Positions 39,201 to 52,900 are shown, counted from the first letter of the stretch. The stretch is 64,000 nt of DNA from Catonia carolina (GCA_035578175.1 JAQMRL010000002.1:129396171-129460170), one strand, 5' to 3'. Numbers and translations are program-made. The notes: generated from the letters alone by a model not told the origin.

Positions 39201-42200
39201 AACCCATGACTCACTTCCATAAAGAAGTCCTTGAAGAAGTTCCTTGTAGAACTTCAGTACTGTCTCTGTTCTAGCTCTGTTACCCAGTGTCCTGTTAATG
39301 GTACCACAAATAGCTTGAAATTTATTTATTTTGTTTTCGACATCCAAGTTATCAAAGTAATCAAAGTAAGTAAGTAATCAAAGCTCACATCGCAGCCCAG
39401 ATAGTTATAGTGAGACACTTGATCTAATACTACATTATCTAAAACAATCTTTGAACGAGTGGGATACTTCCCTCTGAATGCCATAACCTTTGATTTAGCA
39501 ACCAAAACTCGTAAATTATACTTTTTGCATAAATTATTTAAAACAAACTGCTTTTTGAAGCTCATCTTCACTCTCTTGTATGATCCACATGTCATCCGCA
39601 AATAGCAATGCATTGAAGTAATCGTCAGTACTTATTCTAACCCCAGGACTAACCACACTGTTCCACTTTTTAAAAACATAGTCAATATATATATTAAATA
39701 ATGTAGGTGATAGACTGCACCCTTGATCTACGAGTATTTTATCTACACATTTTATACCTGTATTTATCACTATTTGCATACCTTTATACAGACTCTTAAC
39801 CACTTTTATCAAATGAGAAGGATACCCCCTTTCCCTCAAATTTGCCAAAGAGTATTGCGGTCAATCCTGTCGAAAGCCTTTAAAAAATCTATAAAGACCA
39901 TATGCGTCTCCAAAGTGAATTCCCGCCATTTCTCAATTAATCTCTTCACTGCAAAGACATTATCTGTACATGAGCGGCCACTCCTGAAACCATTCTGTTC
40001 CTTACCCAAAAGTGCCTCCGCTATGACCCTCATACGGTTGCCCACAATCTTTGAATAAATCCTGTAACCCGCATTTAAAAGACTGATCCCATGATTATTC
40101 CCACAGTCACTATGTTTTCCCTTCTTAAAAAGTGAAATAACTTCCGCCGAGGTCCATGCATTTGGGATCTTGAGATTCTTCCAACACTCATTTATTAAAT
40201 GCAGCAACCGTAGTTTGAGGATCAAACCACCATATTTAAATAACTCGGTATTCAGGCCATCCAATCCAGTAGCTTTCCTATTCTTCATTCTCTCCAACAC
40301 TGTTCTCAGCTCGTATATCGATATTAGATCCACAGATGTAACGTGATTTAGATCATCGTCCCGGACATCAACGTTCTCTATAATGGTTTATCCATTCACA
40401 ATCCGATATTATATTCAATGAGGCAGTGTCTTTCTCTTCTTTATTCAAAAGCTTTAGTACCTTGTAGGCACATAACTGTCGTCCATGTACATCATGCTCC
40501 AACACACTAATAAATTTCTCCAATGAGTCCTGGAGCGCCCTTTTAACAATCTGTTTGGCCAAATTTCTCCTAGCTTTATAATCCTCCCACGCCTCTGGGG
40601 TTTTCTTTTGCAGAAAGTTGAGGTATGCCTTCTGTTTCTCACTAACTGCACTCTCAATATCTGAATTCCATATCTTTAAACATCTTTTCCCTTTATTTCT
40701 CCGCCTCTTTCCGAGGGATTCACCTGCTGCCTTCTGAATACAATTCCTAATGCTTTCCCACTCTGCATTGATATCCATCTCTGTAGGAGTCGCCGCCAGA
40801 CATAATTTCAACCTTTCCTGTAGAGTCTTCGAATACTATCTTCTTGTAGGAGATGCACTTTAAATACCTCCTCATCTTGTCTTCGAACATTTCGAGTGAC
40901 CTTCCATCTTGCAAAAATTAACAACCTCCCCATCACTAAATAATGGTCACTCTGTATATCACAACTTCTGTATACTCTTACATCCTGTACCAAATTTTTC
41001 ATTCTCTCATTAACTATTATATAGTCAATCACAGATCTCAACCCTCTGGCACTCCAAGTATACTTGTGAATATCCTTCTTCCTATAGAATGTATTGATAA
41101 TTTTCAGGTTATTGAAAGACGCAAATTGCCGCAACTCCTGTCCATTCTGATTGACAACCGCTTCTCCAAATGTGCCAACAACACCTGGTATAGGGATATT
41201 CCCGACTCTACCATTCAAGTCTCCTACAACCGCCACTTGATCTAGCTTATTGATTTTCTGCAATGCTGACTGGAGTTCATCATAAAACTTAAGTGTTTCA
41301 TCCTTCTTCCCCTCCTCTGGGGCATATACACCTATCAATGTAAAATGACCGCGCTCAATCTTTAACCTTACTGAAACTATTCAATCATTTATATATGAGT
41401 ACTCAGTGATCCTTCCCTTCCACTTCCTGTTCACCAAAATCGCCACTCCAGCCATTGCTCGGCGATTCTGTGGAACCCCACTGTAAATCATACAATAATC
41501 CTCCAAATCCTTCGTTCCTTTTGAGCTTCTTTTTCGTTTCGGTAATTACCGCCAAATCCACATTCCATTCTTTGAAAATACCATTTAAATCTACTTCCTT
41601 TGTTCCCAGTCCCCTAATGTTCCATGTCACAAAATTTAGTATATCAATAATCCCCAATTGCTTTTCTTTTCTAACATTCCGATTAAGTGTACCAGTTAAT
41701 CCTGTCATTTTTCCGAGGCTAGTTGTGAGTTTGCCAGTAACTGTGAAATTCCCCGGCCGCGCTACGAACGCTGCGCGAGTTAAGCTTGGTGGTAGGGCTA
41801 CTACCTCAAAGCCTCCAAACCTGTTCAATTTTCTGTAAGGGTTTACTCTCTTAAGTTCTTCCGCTCTCTCCACCGTTGGGAACTTCCTCATTCAACTTCA
41901 AGATCATTGACCATTTGTCACCTGTACGCTAGGCAGGAGCCCTATAACTAGGTGCTACCATCCGGAGCCAGATGGACCCAGGTTTTTAACGAGGTTGTTA
42001 CTCCTCCTCCTCATCCTCCTCCTTCCTCATCACTTGCAAGATGAGGCCCCGGGCTTGCAACCGGCGGTATTAAAAACACCGTTGGCGGAGTTAAGTGATT
42101 ATGTATAAAGTAAAAATAAAATTTTTTACGTCAGTCTCATTATTTAATAGCCACACCTCGTATATTCAGTTCTTGAAAACAAAGTAATATTTAACTGACA

Positions 42201-43893
42201 CAAATATAGCTGCCTTACCTTAAACAAATCATCGATTACTAAAGTGTCCTGTTTTGTATCCCCTGACTTTACTCGAGCCCTTTCGGCCTTCACATCATCT
42301 TCATTAATTATAGTGGATTCATCAGGTTTCACCTGAAATAAAGAAATTGTAATAATGCAGCAATCAGACCAACCTTTAGAAGAAAAATACCGTAACCTCT
42401 TGACAATTTGAACTATTGGTAATTTGAACAACGGGCAAGCTATATATTTGAAGGGATAAGGATATTTTTTGGTCAAGTTCAGTCTCAGCTATCTCGGACT
42501 GAGTCTAATCAACCTTTTTTTTAAATTTAGCTCTCCATAAGCAGATTTATCAGCACCTGTTGTTATTTTTCCCAAATTCCTAATTAATCCAGAAAATAGA
42601 AAGATTAAGGGTTTTATAACCTGATTCTTTGAAGATTTATAGAGCAGATATCTTGGATAATCAATTTGCAGCTTCCAAGAAAAATAATTGAAGCAGTTTT
42701 ACCAGTTTTCTTGATTTCTAATAAAATTATGCCATTCTGGAAAATCAGGAATCATCAACTGTAGGCTGACTCTTGGAATTTTGGGATTTTTATAAAGTTT
42801 TGATCATAGAAAACAAAAATCTCTCTGGTGAGCCTGTATTTCGAGCCCTTACCATTAAAATTGTAACCCAAAAATTCCAAACCACTATATTAATTTTGGG
42901 CTACCTTGTATTTGTTCAAAGACCTCATTTTCCGAACTACATCACAAATTAATTAATCTAAGTGAAATTTTTTTTTTCATTTTCTAACGTTTAGTTGGGC
43001 TAATTTTCATTTTTCAAAGTTGTATTTCGAACCATTAATATATAATATTCATAAATTTCCTTAAGGTCCCCATTAGTTATTGGTTTTAATTTTCTTATTT
43101 AGTATTTAATAACTGCTTAACGGCTTATTTGAGTTACTGACTTTTGATTATATATAATAGTCCTGATTATTTTTTCATGAATTAGCCCTTCTGGTTGACT
43201 AGTCAAGAGCGTTCACTGTTTCAATCAGTCACTGTGATCACGGTGACAGTGATTTTGTGTTCACCGTTACTTTTAATAGTTACTAGTGATTTAGTAATAA
43301 CTGTGTATATACTTAGTAAAATTTTCAGTTGTTCTCATGAAATAATAATAATTTTTTCAGTTGTTATTTTATGATAACTGAAGTTTTGATAAATTAAAAA
43401 AAAATGGGCTACATATATAACTAAAATGAAAATTTAGCCTAAAACTGATTATACACAAGGTATCCTAAATTAATAATAAAAATAACATTTTGTATAAAAA
43501 AGAGAAAGTACAAGAAACAATATTTACAACTGAAAAAATTAACAACACACATTATAAATAAAATAGCTAGGTAGAACGCGGCGTGCAATAAAAATAGTAC
43601 TGAGAGAGGGAGAGAGAAAGAGAGAGAGAGAGAAGAGTGCGTAAAAATTGAAGTAAAAAAGAATGAACAAGCCGGTTATCAAAGGAGAGGCAACAAGGAG
43701 AGCACTAAGCCCAGTGAACAGACCAAGTATTTCAATAATTTGTAGATACATTGGTACTTTTTGTTTGCAATTGTGGTTAAGATTTTTTTTTGGCCTTTTT
43801 TGGTCTGTTCACTGGGCTTAGTGCTCTCCTTGTCGCCTCTCCTTTGATAACCGGCTTGTGTCCATTCTTTTTTACTTAAATTTTTACGCACTC

Positions 43894-43926
<33 letters not shown>

Positions 43927-46900
43927 CCTCTCTCAGTACTATTTTTATTGCACGCCGCGTTCTACCTAGCTATTTTATTTATAATGTGTGTTGTTAATTT
44001 TTTCAGTTGTAAATATTGTTTCTTGTACTTTCTCTTTTTTATACAAAATGTTATTTTTATTATTAATTTAGGATACCTTGTGTTAATCAGTTTTAGGCTA
44101 AATTTTCATTTTAGTTATATATGTAGCCCACTTTTTTTAATTTATCAAAACTTCAGTTATCATAAAATAACAACTGAAAAAATTATTATTATTTCATGAG
44201 AACAACTGAAAATTTTACTAAGTATATACACAGTTATTCTTTTTTATTTCAATTTTTACACACTCTTCTCAATCTCTCAGTCTCTTCCCCTTGTTATGTT
44301 TTTCATCTACTAGACTAAACAAAACGAGGGTAGTTCCTTTACATCTCTGATCGCGGTAACACAATTACATTACAGTATTATTTTTATTGCATAACGCATT
44401 CTACCTAGCTATTTTATTTATAATGTGTGTTGTTATTTTTTTAGTTGTAAATATTGTTTCTTGTACTTTCTCTTTTTTATACCAAATTTTTATTTTAGTT
44501 ATATATGTAGCCCATTTCTTTAATTTATCAAAACTTCAGCTATCATGAAATAACAACTGAAAACATTATTATTATTTCATGATAACAAATGAAAAATATA
44601 CTAAGAAAATACACAGTTATTGCTAAATCACTAGTAACTATTAAAAATAATAGTGAACGCAAAATCACTGTCACCGTGATCACAGTGACTGGTTGAAACA
44701 GTGAACACTCTTCACTAATTGGATCCCGACCACAGTACATACCGTGCTCCACACTGAATGTGTTAAGGGCTGAAAGGATTATCATATCATTCCTTTACTA
44801 TCAATTGATACTGTTCCAAGACTACAATCAAAATTAGAGTCATTCATCAACTGATTGACAATTTCATTTTAATAACACTGGTTACATTTGATACGGGAGT
44901 AATTTTTAGGGAAAATATTCATCAATTTTGTTACTTAATATTACTTACTTTTCGACGAAGCAAACGATGTATTCTTACAAACACTTCATATTCAAGAAGC
45001 AGAGTCATAATGAAATATAGGACAGCAAATATGGCCATAAAAAAATAATTTCTGCCCAACTGATTCCATGCAAAATTGTTTTCGACTACTTCAACATCTA
45101 TGAATGAAAACAAAACAGTTCAATTAAATGCCAGTGCAATAAATTCCATGCATATGATAGATGAATTTACTTTTCTGATTATAAATTTCACGATATGCCT
45201 ACAGTTAACATTGACTTTATTATTGCCAGATATATTTTTAACCCACAGGGCCATGATTGTCACATGTCTCGGGTTGGAATAAGATTTTTTTGTTCCTAAT
45301 TCAATTTAGTTTAAATACTGATAAATACTAAACTTGGAACCACAAAAATAGAAACGTTTTAGACTTCTACTTATTGTACTACTACGCATGTCTAGCCAAT
45401 CCCACCAGACCAATTGTAGTTATTGACTTCGAACCCCTCCTTAGTGTCAGGTTGGTCATGCGACTGATCAGTCACGTGACTGATTGATTGGTCATAAGAA
45501 TCGGTCACTTGACCGGTCGATAGTTTTAGTAGTTTGTAAGCCATAGATAAACATGACCAACCAGACACGAGACCAATCTATCAGTTACATGACCAACCAT
45601 TTATGTGACTTTGTTGTTATTTTGTGAAAATAGTAACGTTTGAACATTTACTAGGCATGATTTTGTTCATCATGTGATTATTATTTATTTCTATATTACA
45701 GTGTCTCCGAAAATCAGCTGTGAAACAGCTGACTCATGGCAACGACTTTACCTCTAGACCAACCTAATGAGTTGAATTCTTTCAATTTGGTGTGGATTAA
45801 TTGCAATTCTGATTCTTGGCGTCCATAGTGCCAATCATCACATTCAATAATTGGGAGTCTACTGTACATATAACGATAAAACTATAAACATTTTTAAACA
45901 CATTAACACATCTCAATTTCTGCTACAAAAAAAATTACTTACCAAATGCCAGATATGAATAATAGACCATGTAATTTGTGGTCAATTTCATCAAACCATC
46001 GCCAAGACAATAATGAGGAAATATTAAAAACACTTTTTTTATAACAGCATTAACTGCTTGCAATTCCTGAAACAAAAATAATCAGTTGATAATTGGTCAA
46101 TTTATTTTTACTTTCTATTGTCCTATATAAATATATTGGGAAGAAAAGTATTGTTTTCGTTTCTATTTTTCAAGTTGATACAATAGATCTGGTGTGAAAC
46201 ACTCACACAACTGCTTCTATCCAATGTAAACAATGAAACCTGTGTTGTCGACCTAGCTTGTTCTGTACATCGGCAGTGATTGTTTCTTTTTTTTATGATG
46301 GCAAGTTTAAGAGAACAATGTGCAGCTGTGAAATTTTGTTTTCTACTCAGTAAAAATGCTGCTGAAACTGTTTTAATGTGGAAACAGCTTACAAAGATGA
46401 CGCTATAAGAAAAACTCGAGTAGAGTATGAGACGTTTGCTCAGTTGAAAAATGGCAACAAGTCGACTGGTGACAAACCTCGTTCTGGACGTCCGAATCGA
46501 CGAAAATGTTGAAAAAATTCGAGAGCTTGTACTCTCAGACCGTCGACTGACAATTTTGAAGTTTAAAGAAGATTGCGCAACAGTTTTTGTCAAAAAAGAC
46601 CCAATTTGTGGCAGACTGGTTCTTTCACCATGACAAAGCACCTGTCCACACAGCCATCTCTGTTAAACAGTTTTTGGCTAAAAATAGCAAGGTTCCGCTG
46701 CCCCACACACAATACTCGCCTGACCTGGCTCTGTGCGACTTTTTCTTATTTCCACACATGAAAAGATACCGACTTGACAACATTGAAGAGGTCAACAAAA
46801 AAACAAAGGAGGAGTTGTCAGCCATTTCTAAAGATGACTACAAAAAATGTTTCGACCAGTGGAAACACCGGTGTGACAAAAATGTATTAGTTGTAATGGA

Positions 46901-49900
46901 GAGTATTTTGATAGCGAATGAGGTTGTTTTGTAACAAATTTGAAAATAAATAGCTTTAAAAAATAATTCCAGTTTCTTTTGGGTACCCTTTCGTATATCA
47001 TGGCTGATAAGGTGAAATAGGAATTCACTATAAATTGTAAGACAGGAAGGGCATTGTTGTCAGTATGCTACTTGAATTCGCTACAAACAGAAGTTTGTGT
47101 TCACATAGCCAAATTTATCAGGATTGGTACAGTACATGGAAAACACCAAGCTAATAAATAGTGAGTGTAACTCATCAGAAATTATGAAAACTCAAATCGT
47201 TAAATGTATTAACAACTTTGTTTTGAATGGAAGTCCAGCTCGTGTGTAAGTCAATGTACATGCATATTCTTTAGTTTGTGTTGAAGCTATGACGATTCTG
47301 TTACGGAATTTGCCCTTGGTGGTGTTAGATGAGTTCATTTTACTGTACAGGAGGGGGTTTACCATCACCCAGTCAAAAAATTCAACACTTTGCAAGGTTG
47401 CAAGGAAATTGTAACGGCTTCCGTCTTACTGCACGTACAGAATTTTTAAAAAAACGTTGTAGAGAAAAGAATTTCCTACATTACAGTTGCTTACAGCTGT
47501 AACCGAGATGTAATAATAACTCTGTGACGTCACTGTAAAGAATGTAAAATACCATACTTTCACCTTCCAAAATGGACTCATTTTGAACATTTTGTAACTA
47601 CATCAAATATAGAAGGAAATTTAAATGAAAAATATACATTTATTCAGTAAACTCTTTTCTACAAAACATTTTTTATAAATTTTTTTTGCTAAACTGAAAT
47701 TTAAGCCCATTATAGTAAAAAATCTAAAGTAAACACAAAAATTTTCACGAATTAAAATTTCATAACGCAAAGAATTATGATGCAATTTTCATGTTATTAT
47801 ACTCAAAAGGGGGTGTACGTATTATATAAATCAGCAGTATTTTTTTTCAGAATTTCCTATCAGTAATGACATTAGATAAAACAGTTGTTTTGAGAGCACA
47901 TTTTAATTTTTGCAATCCTTTTGTTTTACAAGAAGCAGTCCGTTTCGTAAAGGTTAAGCAAATCTTGTAAAGATACTAGATGATGATAACAATATGGAAA
48001 CTAAACCAATCAGTTATTAATGAGTAACTTAGGGAACATAACTAATCTGCAGAGCAAATAATAAGAATAGTAAAATGACTGGATTAGGGAATATAGTATT
48101 TAGTAATACAAGTTTATTTACACTGAACAATATTTCAGTAACACATGGGTCCCGGACTAAATTCTAATAAAGAGTAATCAGAATGTGCAGAGTAATTTAA
48201 GTAACACTTACATTAATTGTAAACTTTTAAGAGAAATAAATTAAGCTGGTTTAACCCTTATACCTGTGTATTCTTGTCCCTATACTCGCTCGACGCACTA
48301 GTGTATTTCCAGGAACTCAATTTCAAAAAATTTATTTGCGAACAATACTTCCCTATATTTTCATATAGGGTAAGAAAAAATTAAAATACTCCTCCTATTT
48401 TACTACTAGCGTAATATAACGGGTGTTTCAAAAAGGACGCACTTCGAAGTTTAAGGGTTAATATTTTCTGCATAAAGAATATTTTTTTCCCCCAAGTAAC
48501 AGTTGGCACTACCGTACTCATTGTTGACCTATTGTGTATTACTGACACGTACTAGTGCTATTCCAGTATTCATTTGTGTCTGTATAAGTTCAAACATGGT
48601 TTTTTCAAAGGATGAACATGTTTTTATTATTGAAAGTTATTGCGCATATAAATCTTACGAACGAGTGAAAGACTAGTTCCAGTTAAAATTTCCCAATTCT
48701 GAAGTACCTAATAACACCACAATATCGCGTCTGATTAATAAATTTCGTGAGACTGGCAGTGTACAGGATCGGAAAAGCACAGGTCGACCATCAGTGTTAA
48801 CAGAACAAGTTTTGGATGATGTGAAACAACGTTTGACTACCTCACCCGGCAAATCACTTAGAAAGTTATCTTCACAGACTGGATTATCACTATCTTCCGC
48901 ATTAAGGGCAACAAAAAAATTTAATCTGCATTCTTACCGCATCGGTGTCGTTCATGAACTGAAAGAAGTTGACCATGGGAAACGTATACAGTATTGTCGT
49001 TGGATACATTCTCTTGTTAATGACAATGGTGTTGAAATATTGGATCGTGTTTATTTCAGTGACGAAGCATGATTCTACTTGGATGGTTACATCAACAGCC
49101 AAAACTGCCGAATATGGAGCGCTCATAATCCTCACACATTTCATGAACGTCCACTACACGCACGTAAAATTGGTGTTTGGTGTGCGATCTACCGGCGTCG
49201 TATTGTTGGGCCTTTATTTTTTGACACATCTGTAGATGGTGTGGTGTACCGCAACTTAATTGAACAATTTATAGCGTTGTTAGAATTAAACGATCAAGAT
49301 TGTTGGTTTCAGCAGGATAACGCAACGTGCCATACTTCTACTGAAACGCTGAATATGTTACGAGAATTTTTTGGCCATCGTGTGATATCAAAAGGATTGT
49401 GGCCACCAAGATCCCCAGATCTTACTCCTGCGGATTTTTTTCTTTGCGGGAATTTAAAAAGTAAGGTTTTTAAAAACAATCCTCATATAATTGAAGAATT
49501 GAAGGCTTATATTGAAAGTGAGATTACAAACATTAATGAGCAAACACTACGAAAAGTGGCTGCAAATGTTATGAAACGTGTCCGAACTTGTATTACAAGC
49601 AGAGGAAGTCATTTTGAACATTTATTGTGAAGTTTTAAAGGTAATCTGAATGTTATAAAGGTAATAATTTCATACCGTATAATTTGTATAATTTGTAATT
49701 ACTTAATGTAATAAATTAGCGTTCTCAAACTTCGAAGTGCGTCCTTTTTGCAACACCCGTTATTATCTTCAAAATTTCTATGTCAGTTTATAATAAGTCC
49801 TCAGTATGTCTTTTGTCTCTGAAAGCAGGGATTTGTACAGAGAGAAATCACTCCTCTCTGATTACAATAACAAACTTCTAAATCACTTTATAATTTTAAA

Positions 49901-52900
49901 TGGAAATATGGAAACAGTAAATCAAAATTGTGCTAACCTCATCTTCAAAAACACTGAGTACAAAAGTTGTTAATGTAGTTATTATTCCAATGAACATATT
50001 ACAGCAACCCAAAACAACGAATGATGAACTGGGTACTTTAAAAAAAAAGCTTAAAGGATACATCAATGGAGTGCAGGAAATGCTGAAACACATAAAAATA
50101 CACCAATTTATTTGTAACACTCACAGAACATAGTATTTAATTAACAATCAACATTTATTCACATCTTCATAAGAATACACTACATTAAAAAAAAAACAAT
50201 GGAGGGCTGGACAGTGGTGTCCATTTTAATTCTTTTACGTCAGATTGTTTAGAGATAATAACTGCTAATACAGACAATGATAAGGGCGATAGATGAAAAT
50301 GAGTGATGAAAATGACCTGACCGGGAAATCAAACACGGAAGCCCTTGCATAGAAGCCAGTTGTGCTGACCACTACACCACAGGCCAGCCACAATTAGATA
50401 AAGGTATTATAATTGTGTTGTAGATCGAGAGTTTAGACATCTGACCACGCCAGCTTTTAGTTTTTTTCTACTTTCTGTTAATAAATAAATTTTTAAATGA
50501 AAAAAAGAAGATAAATGCCAATGAACTGGGTTCTTTATTTAAATTTACTGCATTAAGATAAAAGTAGTAAATTTAGGAAGCCAATAATTCTTCAGCATTT
50601 GTTGATGTGTCTTTCATTTCAGAATTTACTTATTGATAGAATGTACAGAAAAATATATTGGCTGCTTTTCAGACCTCCGAACTGTTGATTTTCAATAAAT
50701 TGCTTCTTTACCAGCAAGTGCTAAAACCGGACATAATATGGCCTATTGATCTATGGCTGCAACAATTCAAGCAACCTAAACACCATCCAAAGTTTCCAAA
50801 ACAAGGTGTTTCGGAACGTTGTAAATGCTCCAAGCCTTCAACAGTGACATCCATCATGTAAAAAGTGTGTCAATGACCTTGAAAATCATCTCGTAAAAAA
50901 ATCAGCACAAAAAACCCATCATGACCAGGTAAACATTGAAACATTTTAATTACTGAATACTAGTGTGGTAGTTCGGAGGGACTACCCATTAATAATAACT
51001 AGATGATTACACGTGGGTCGCTTTTTTTCAACCTCCGATAACCCAAAAATAAAAGGCAAATGAATAAAGAAAAATGTTTTATTACTAAAAGTTACGTACA
51101 CTTATGGCTACTTTTCAACATAATCAACTTGACAAAGGAGGCATTTGTCGTACCTGAGGAGACAAGCTTTCCAATACCATCTTCATAAAATGTTGCCACC
51201 AATGAATTTAAATGAGTCTTGACATTGTCTTGAAGCTCCTCTTGTGTTTCTCATGGAGTTCATGCAGCCGGGACGATGATTAATGCAGCTGTTTACTGTA
51301 AAACCTTATGAAGTTTGCGGAGAGCTATTCAAAGTAAAAGAAGAGGCATGCTGACTCCTGGAATGAGGACTTGAATGGAATAAGGGCCTAACTGCCAAAA
51401 TCACGTTTTGAAATATTGAGCTTTGAAGTTTTTATATAATTAATTTTTTTTAAATCCTTCAGATTGTTTAGAGATAATAACTGCTAATACAGACAATGAT
51501 AAGGGCGATAGATGAAAATGAGTGATGAAAATGACCTGACCGGGAAATCAAACACGGAAGCCCTTGCATAGAAGCCAGTTGTGCTGACCACTACACCACA
51601 GGCTTTGGACAATTTTAAATATCTTTCAATATTTTCTTGATCCGAACCATTACCTTACTTTTTATATCTTTTTACAACATCAATGTATAAAATTGATTTG
51701 AAAATATTGAAAACAAAGTAATTGAAATGTTAATATTGTCACATGGTTATTAGTGTCCATTTATGATAGATTGAAACCACTGTGAATTGTTTTAATAATT
51801 ATTATAATATTCATACAAAATATTTATAAACATAAAAAGAAGTTTAAAAAAAATTTAAGAAATAATATTAAAAGTAAAATAGATTAGATTGACAATATTC
51901 ACCATTAGCAAGCTAGCTACCCAACAATCATATGATTAAAGAAATCTCTACCCTGAACTCTGTAGGCAAGATATTGAAACCAAACTTAGCCTGTCTACTA
52001 AAAACAGTATGGCAAATTTAAAAATGCATGGAATGAAAAAGGGCCTCTCATTATTTGTGCCCTTATTTCATTCAACTCCTCATTTGTTCTGATCTATGAC
52101 AACACTATCCTCACAGTGCTGTTGCAACCCAATGACTCATTGAACATTTTTGATTAACCGCCATAAAGTCCTGACCTGAGTGACACCCACTTTTTCCCTG
52201 AACTAAAGAACTGGCTAGGAGGGCAGTTCTTCCAAACTAATGAGTAGCTTTAAGACTCTTTTAAATTCATCAACAGCAACATTTTATAAAGAGGGTATTG
52301 GAAAACTTGTCCACAGGTATGGCTAATGCCTCATTGTCTAGTTGATGTCAAAAAGTAGCCACAAGTGTACATAATAACTGTTAGTAATAAAATATTTTTC
52401 TATATTCACTTGTATTTCATTTATGGCCTATCGGAGATTGTAAAAAATAGCCGTCGTATTTTTTCTAATTATCTTAGCACTTAAATACAATCTATACTTT
52501 GTTTCTCCAATATCCATTAATACTTACCTGAACAATTTACATTAAAAACAATGTCCAAAATTTAAACAATTTGAAGTAGAACTAAAATAACTTAGTAAGA
52601 CATTTATTACCAGAAAACTATTCATCCACAAAGAAAAAAAGAATTTAATTGTGAAGACCATACATTTATAATTTCCATGAAAAATATTTTTCATAGAAAT
52701 TTTTAATAAACAAATCTTGATAATAATGAGGATGGCAGGCCGATCATAATTGCAACATGACATTTCATGTTGTCTTCGTTAATGAAATAACAAAGTTTTA
52801 ATAAAACAATCTATGAAGTTATTATGAAATCTTATAGTTTTTCATGCCGAAGAGTAAGTAAAAAATATAATACATAATAACATTTTTATTGCACTCTTTT

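Larger units (their letters stand above)
38805..42091 (-). mobile_element. LINE-A, near full length, 13-bp target duplication
   Basis: The target duplication TAAGTGATTATGT is at 38792-38804 and 42092-42104. The 3' end is a (GAA)n tail and the 5' end is near 42091. It encodes an APE-type endonuclease followed by a reverse transcriptase, both broken. The short 3' region ending in a simple repeat and the single long coding region recall RTE and related clades. Exact clade was not determined. Other copies are at 5.0, 20.3 and 62.9 kb. Confidence 0.85.
37930..42160 (+). mobile_element. Rearranged mariner M3 with about 188-bp inverted ends, split by LINE-A
   Basis: TA at 37928-37929 and 42161-42162 flanks the element. 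Without the LINE it is about 930 bp. The left 188 bp (to about 38117) is the reverse complement of the right end (38681-38804 joined to 42105-42160), including the last coding part of the transposase. The normal 5' end and the N-terminal half are gone. Inside are ITCDETWF and, with shifts, [16 protein letters not shown] and [18 protein letters not shown]. Confidence 0.85.
51010..52456 (+). mobile_element. Rearranged mariner M7 with about 240-bp inverted ends, carrying nested insertions
   Basis: TA at 51008-51009 and 52457-52458 flanks the element. The left about 235 bp, read on the minus strand, encodes a transposase C-terminus ([19 protein letters not shown], then CQVDYVEK). The right end encodes the same C-terminus on the plus strand (KFINSNIL then RGYWKTCPQ in broken frames). 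Between them lie [16 protein letters not shown] and [11 protein letters not shown], split by a second element. The normal 5' half of the mariner is absent. Confidence 0.8.

Noticed and set aside
43858..44199. 113-codon frame rich in Ser/Leu
   Set aside because: It derives from the (TC)n tract in the foldback arm and is not conserved as protein in the paired arm.
48253..48275. piggyBac-type end TTAACCCTTATACC
   Set aside because: No inverted partner with TTAA was found within several kilobases.
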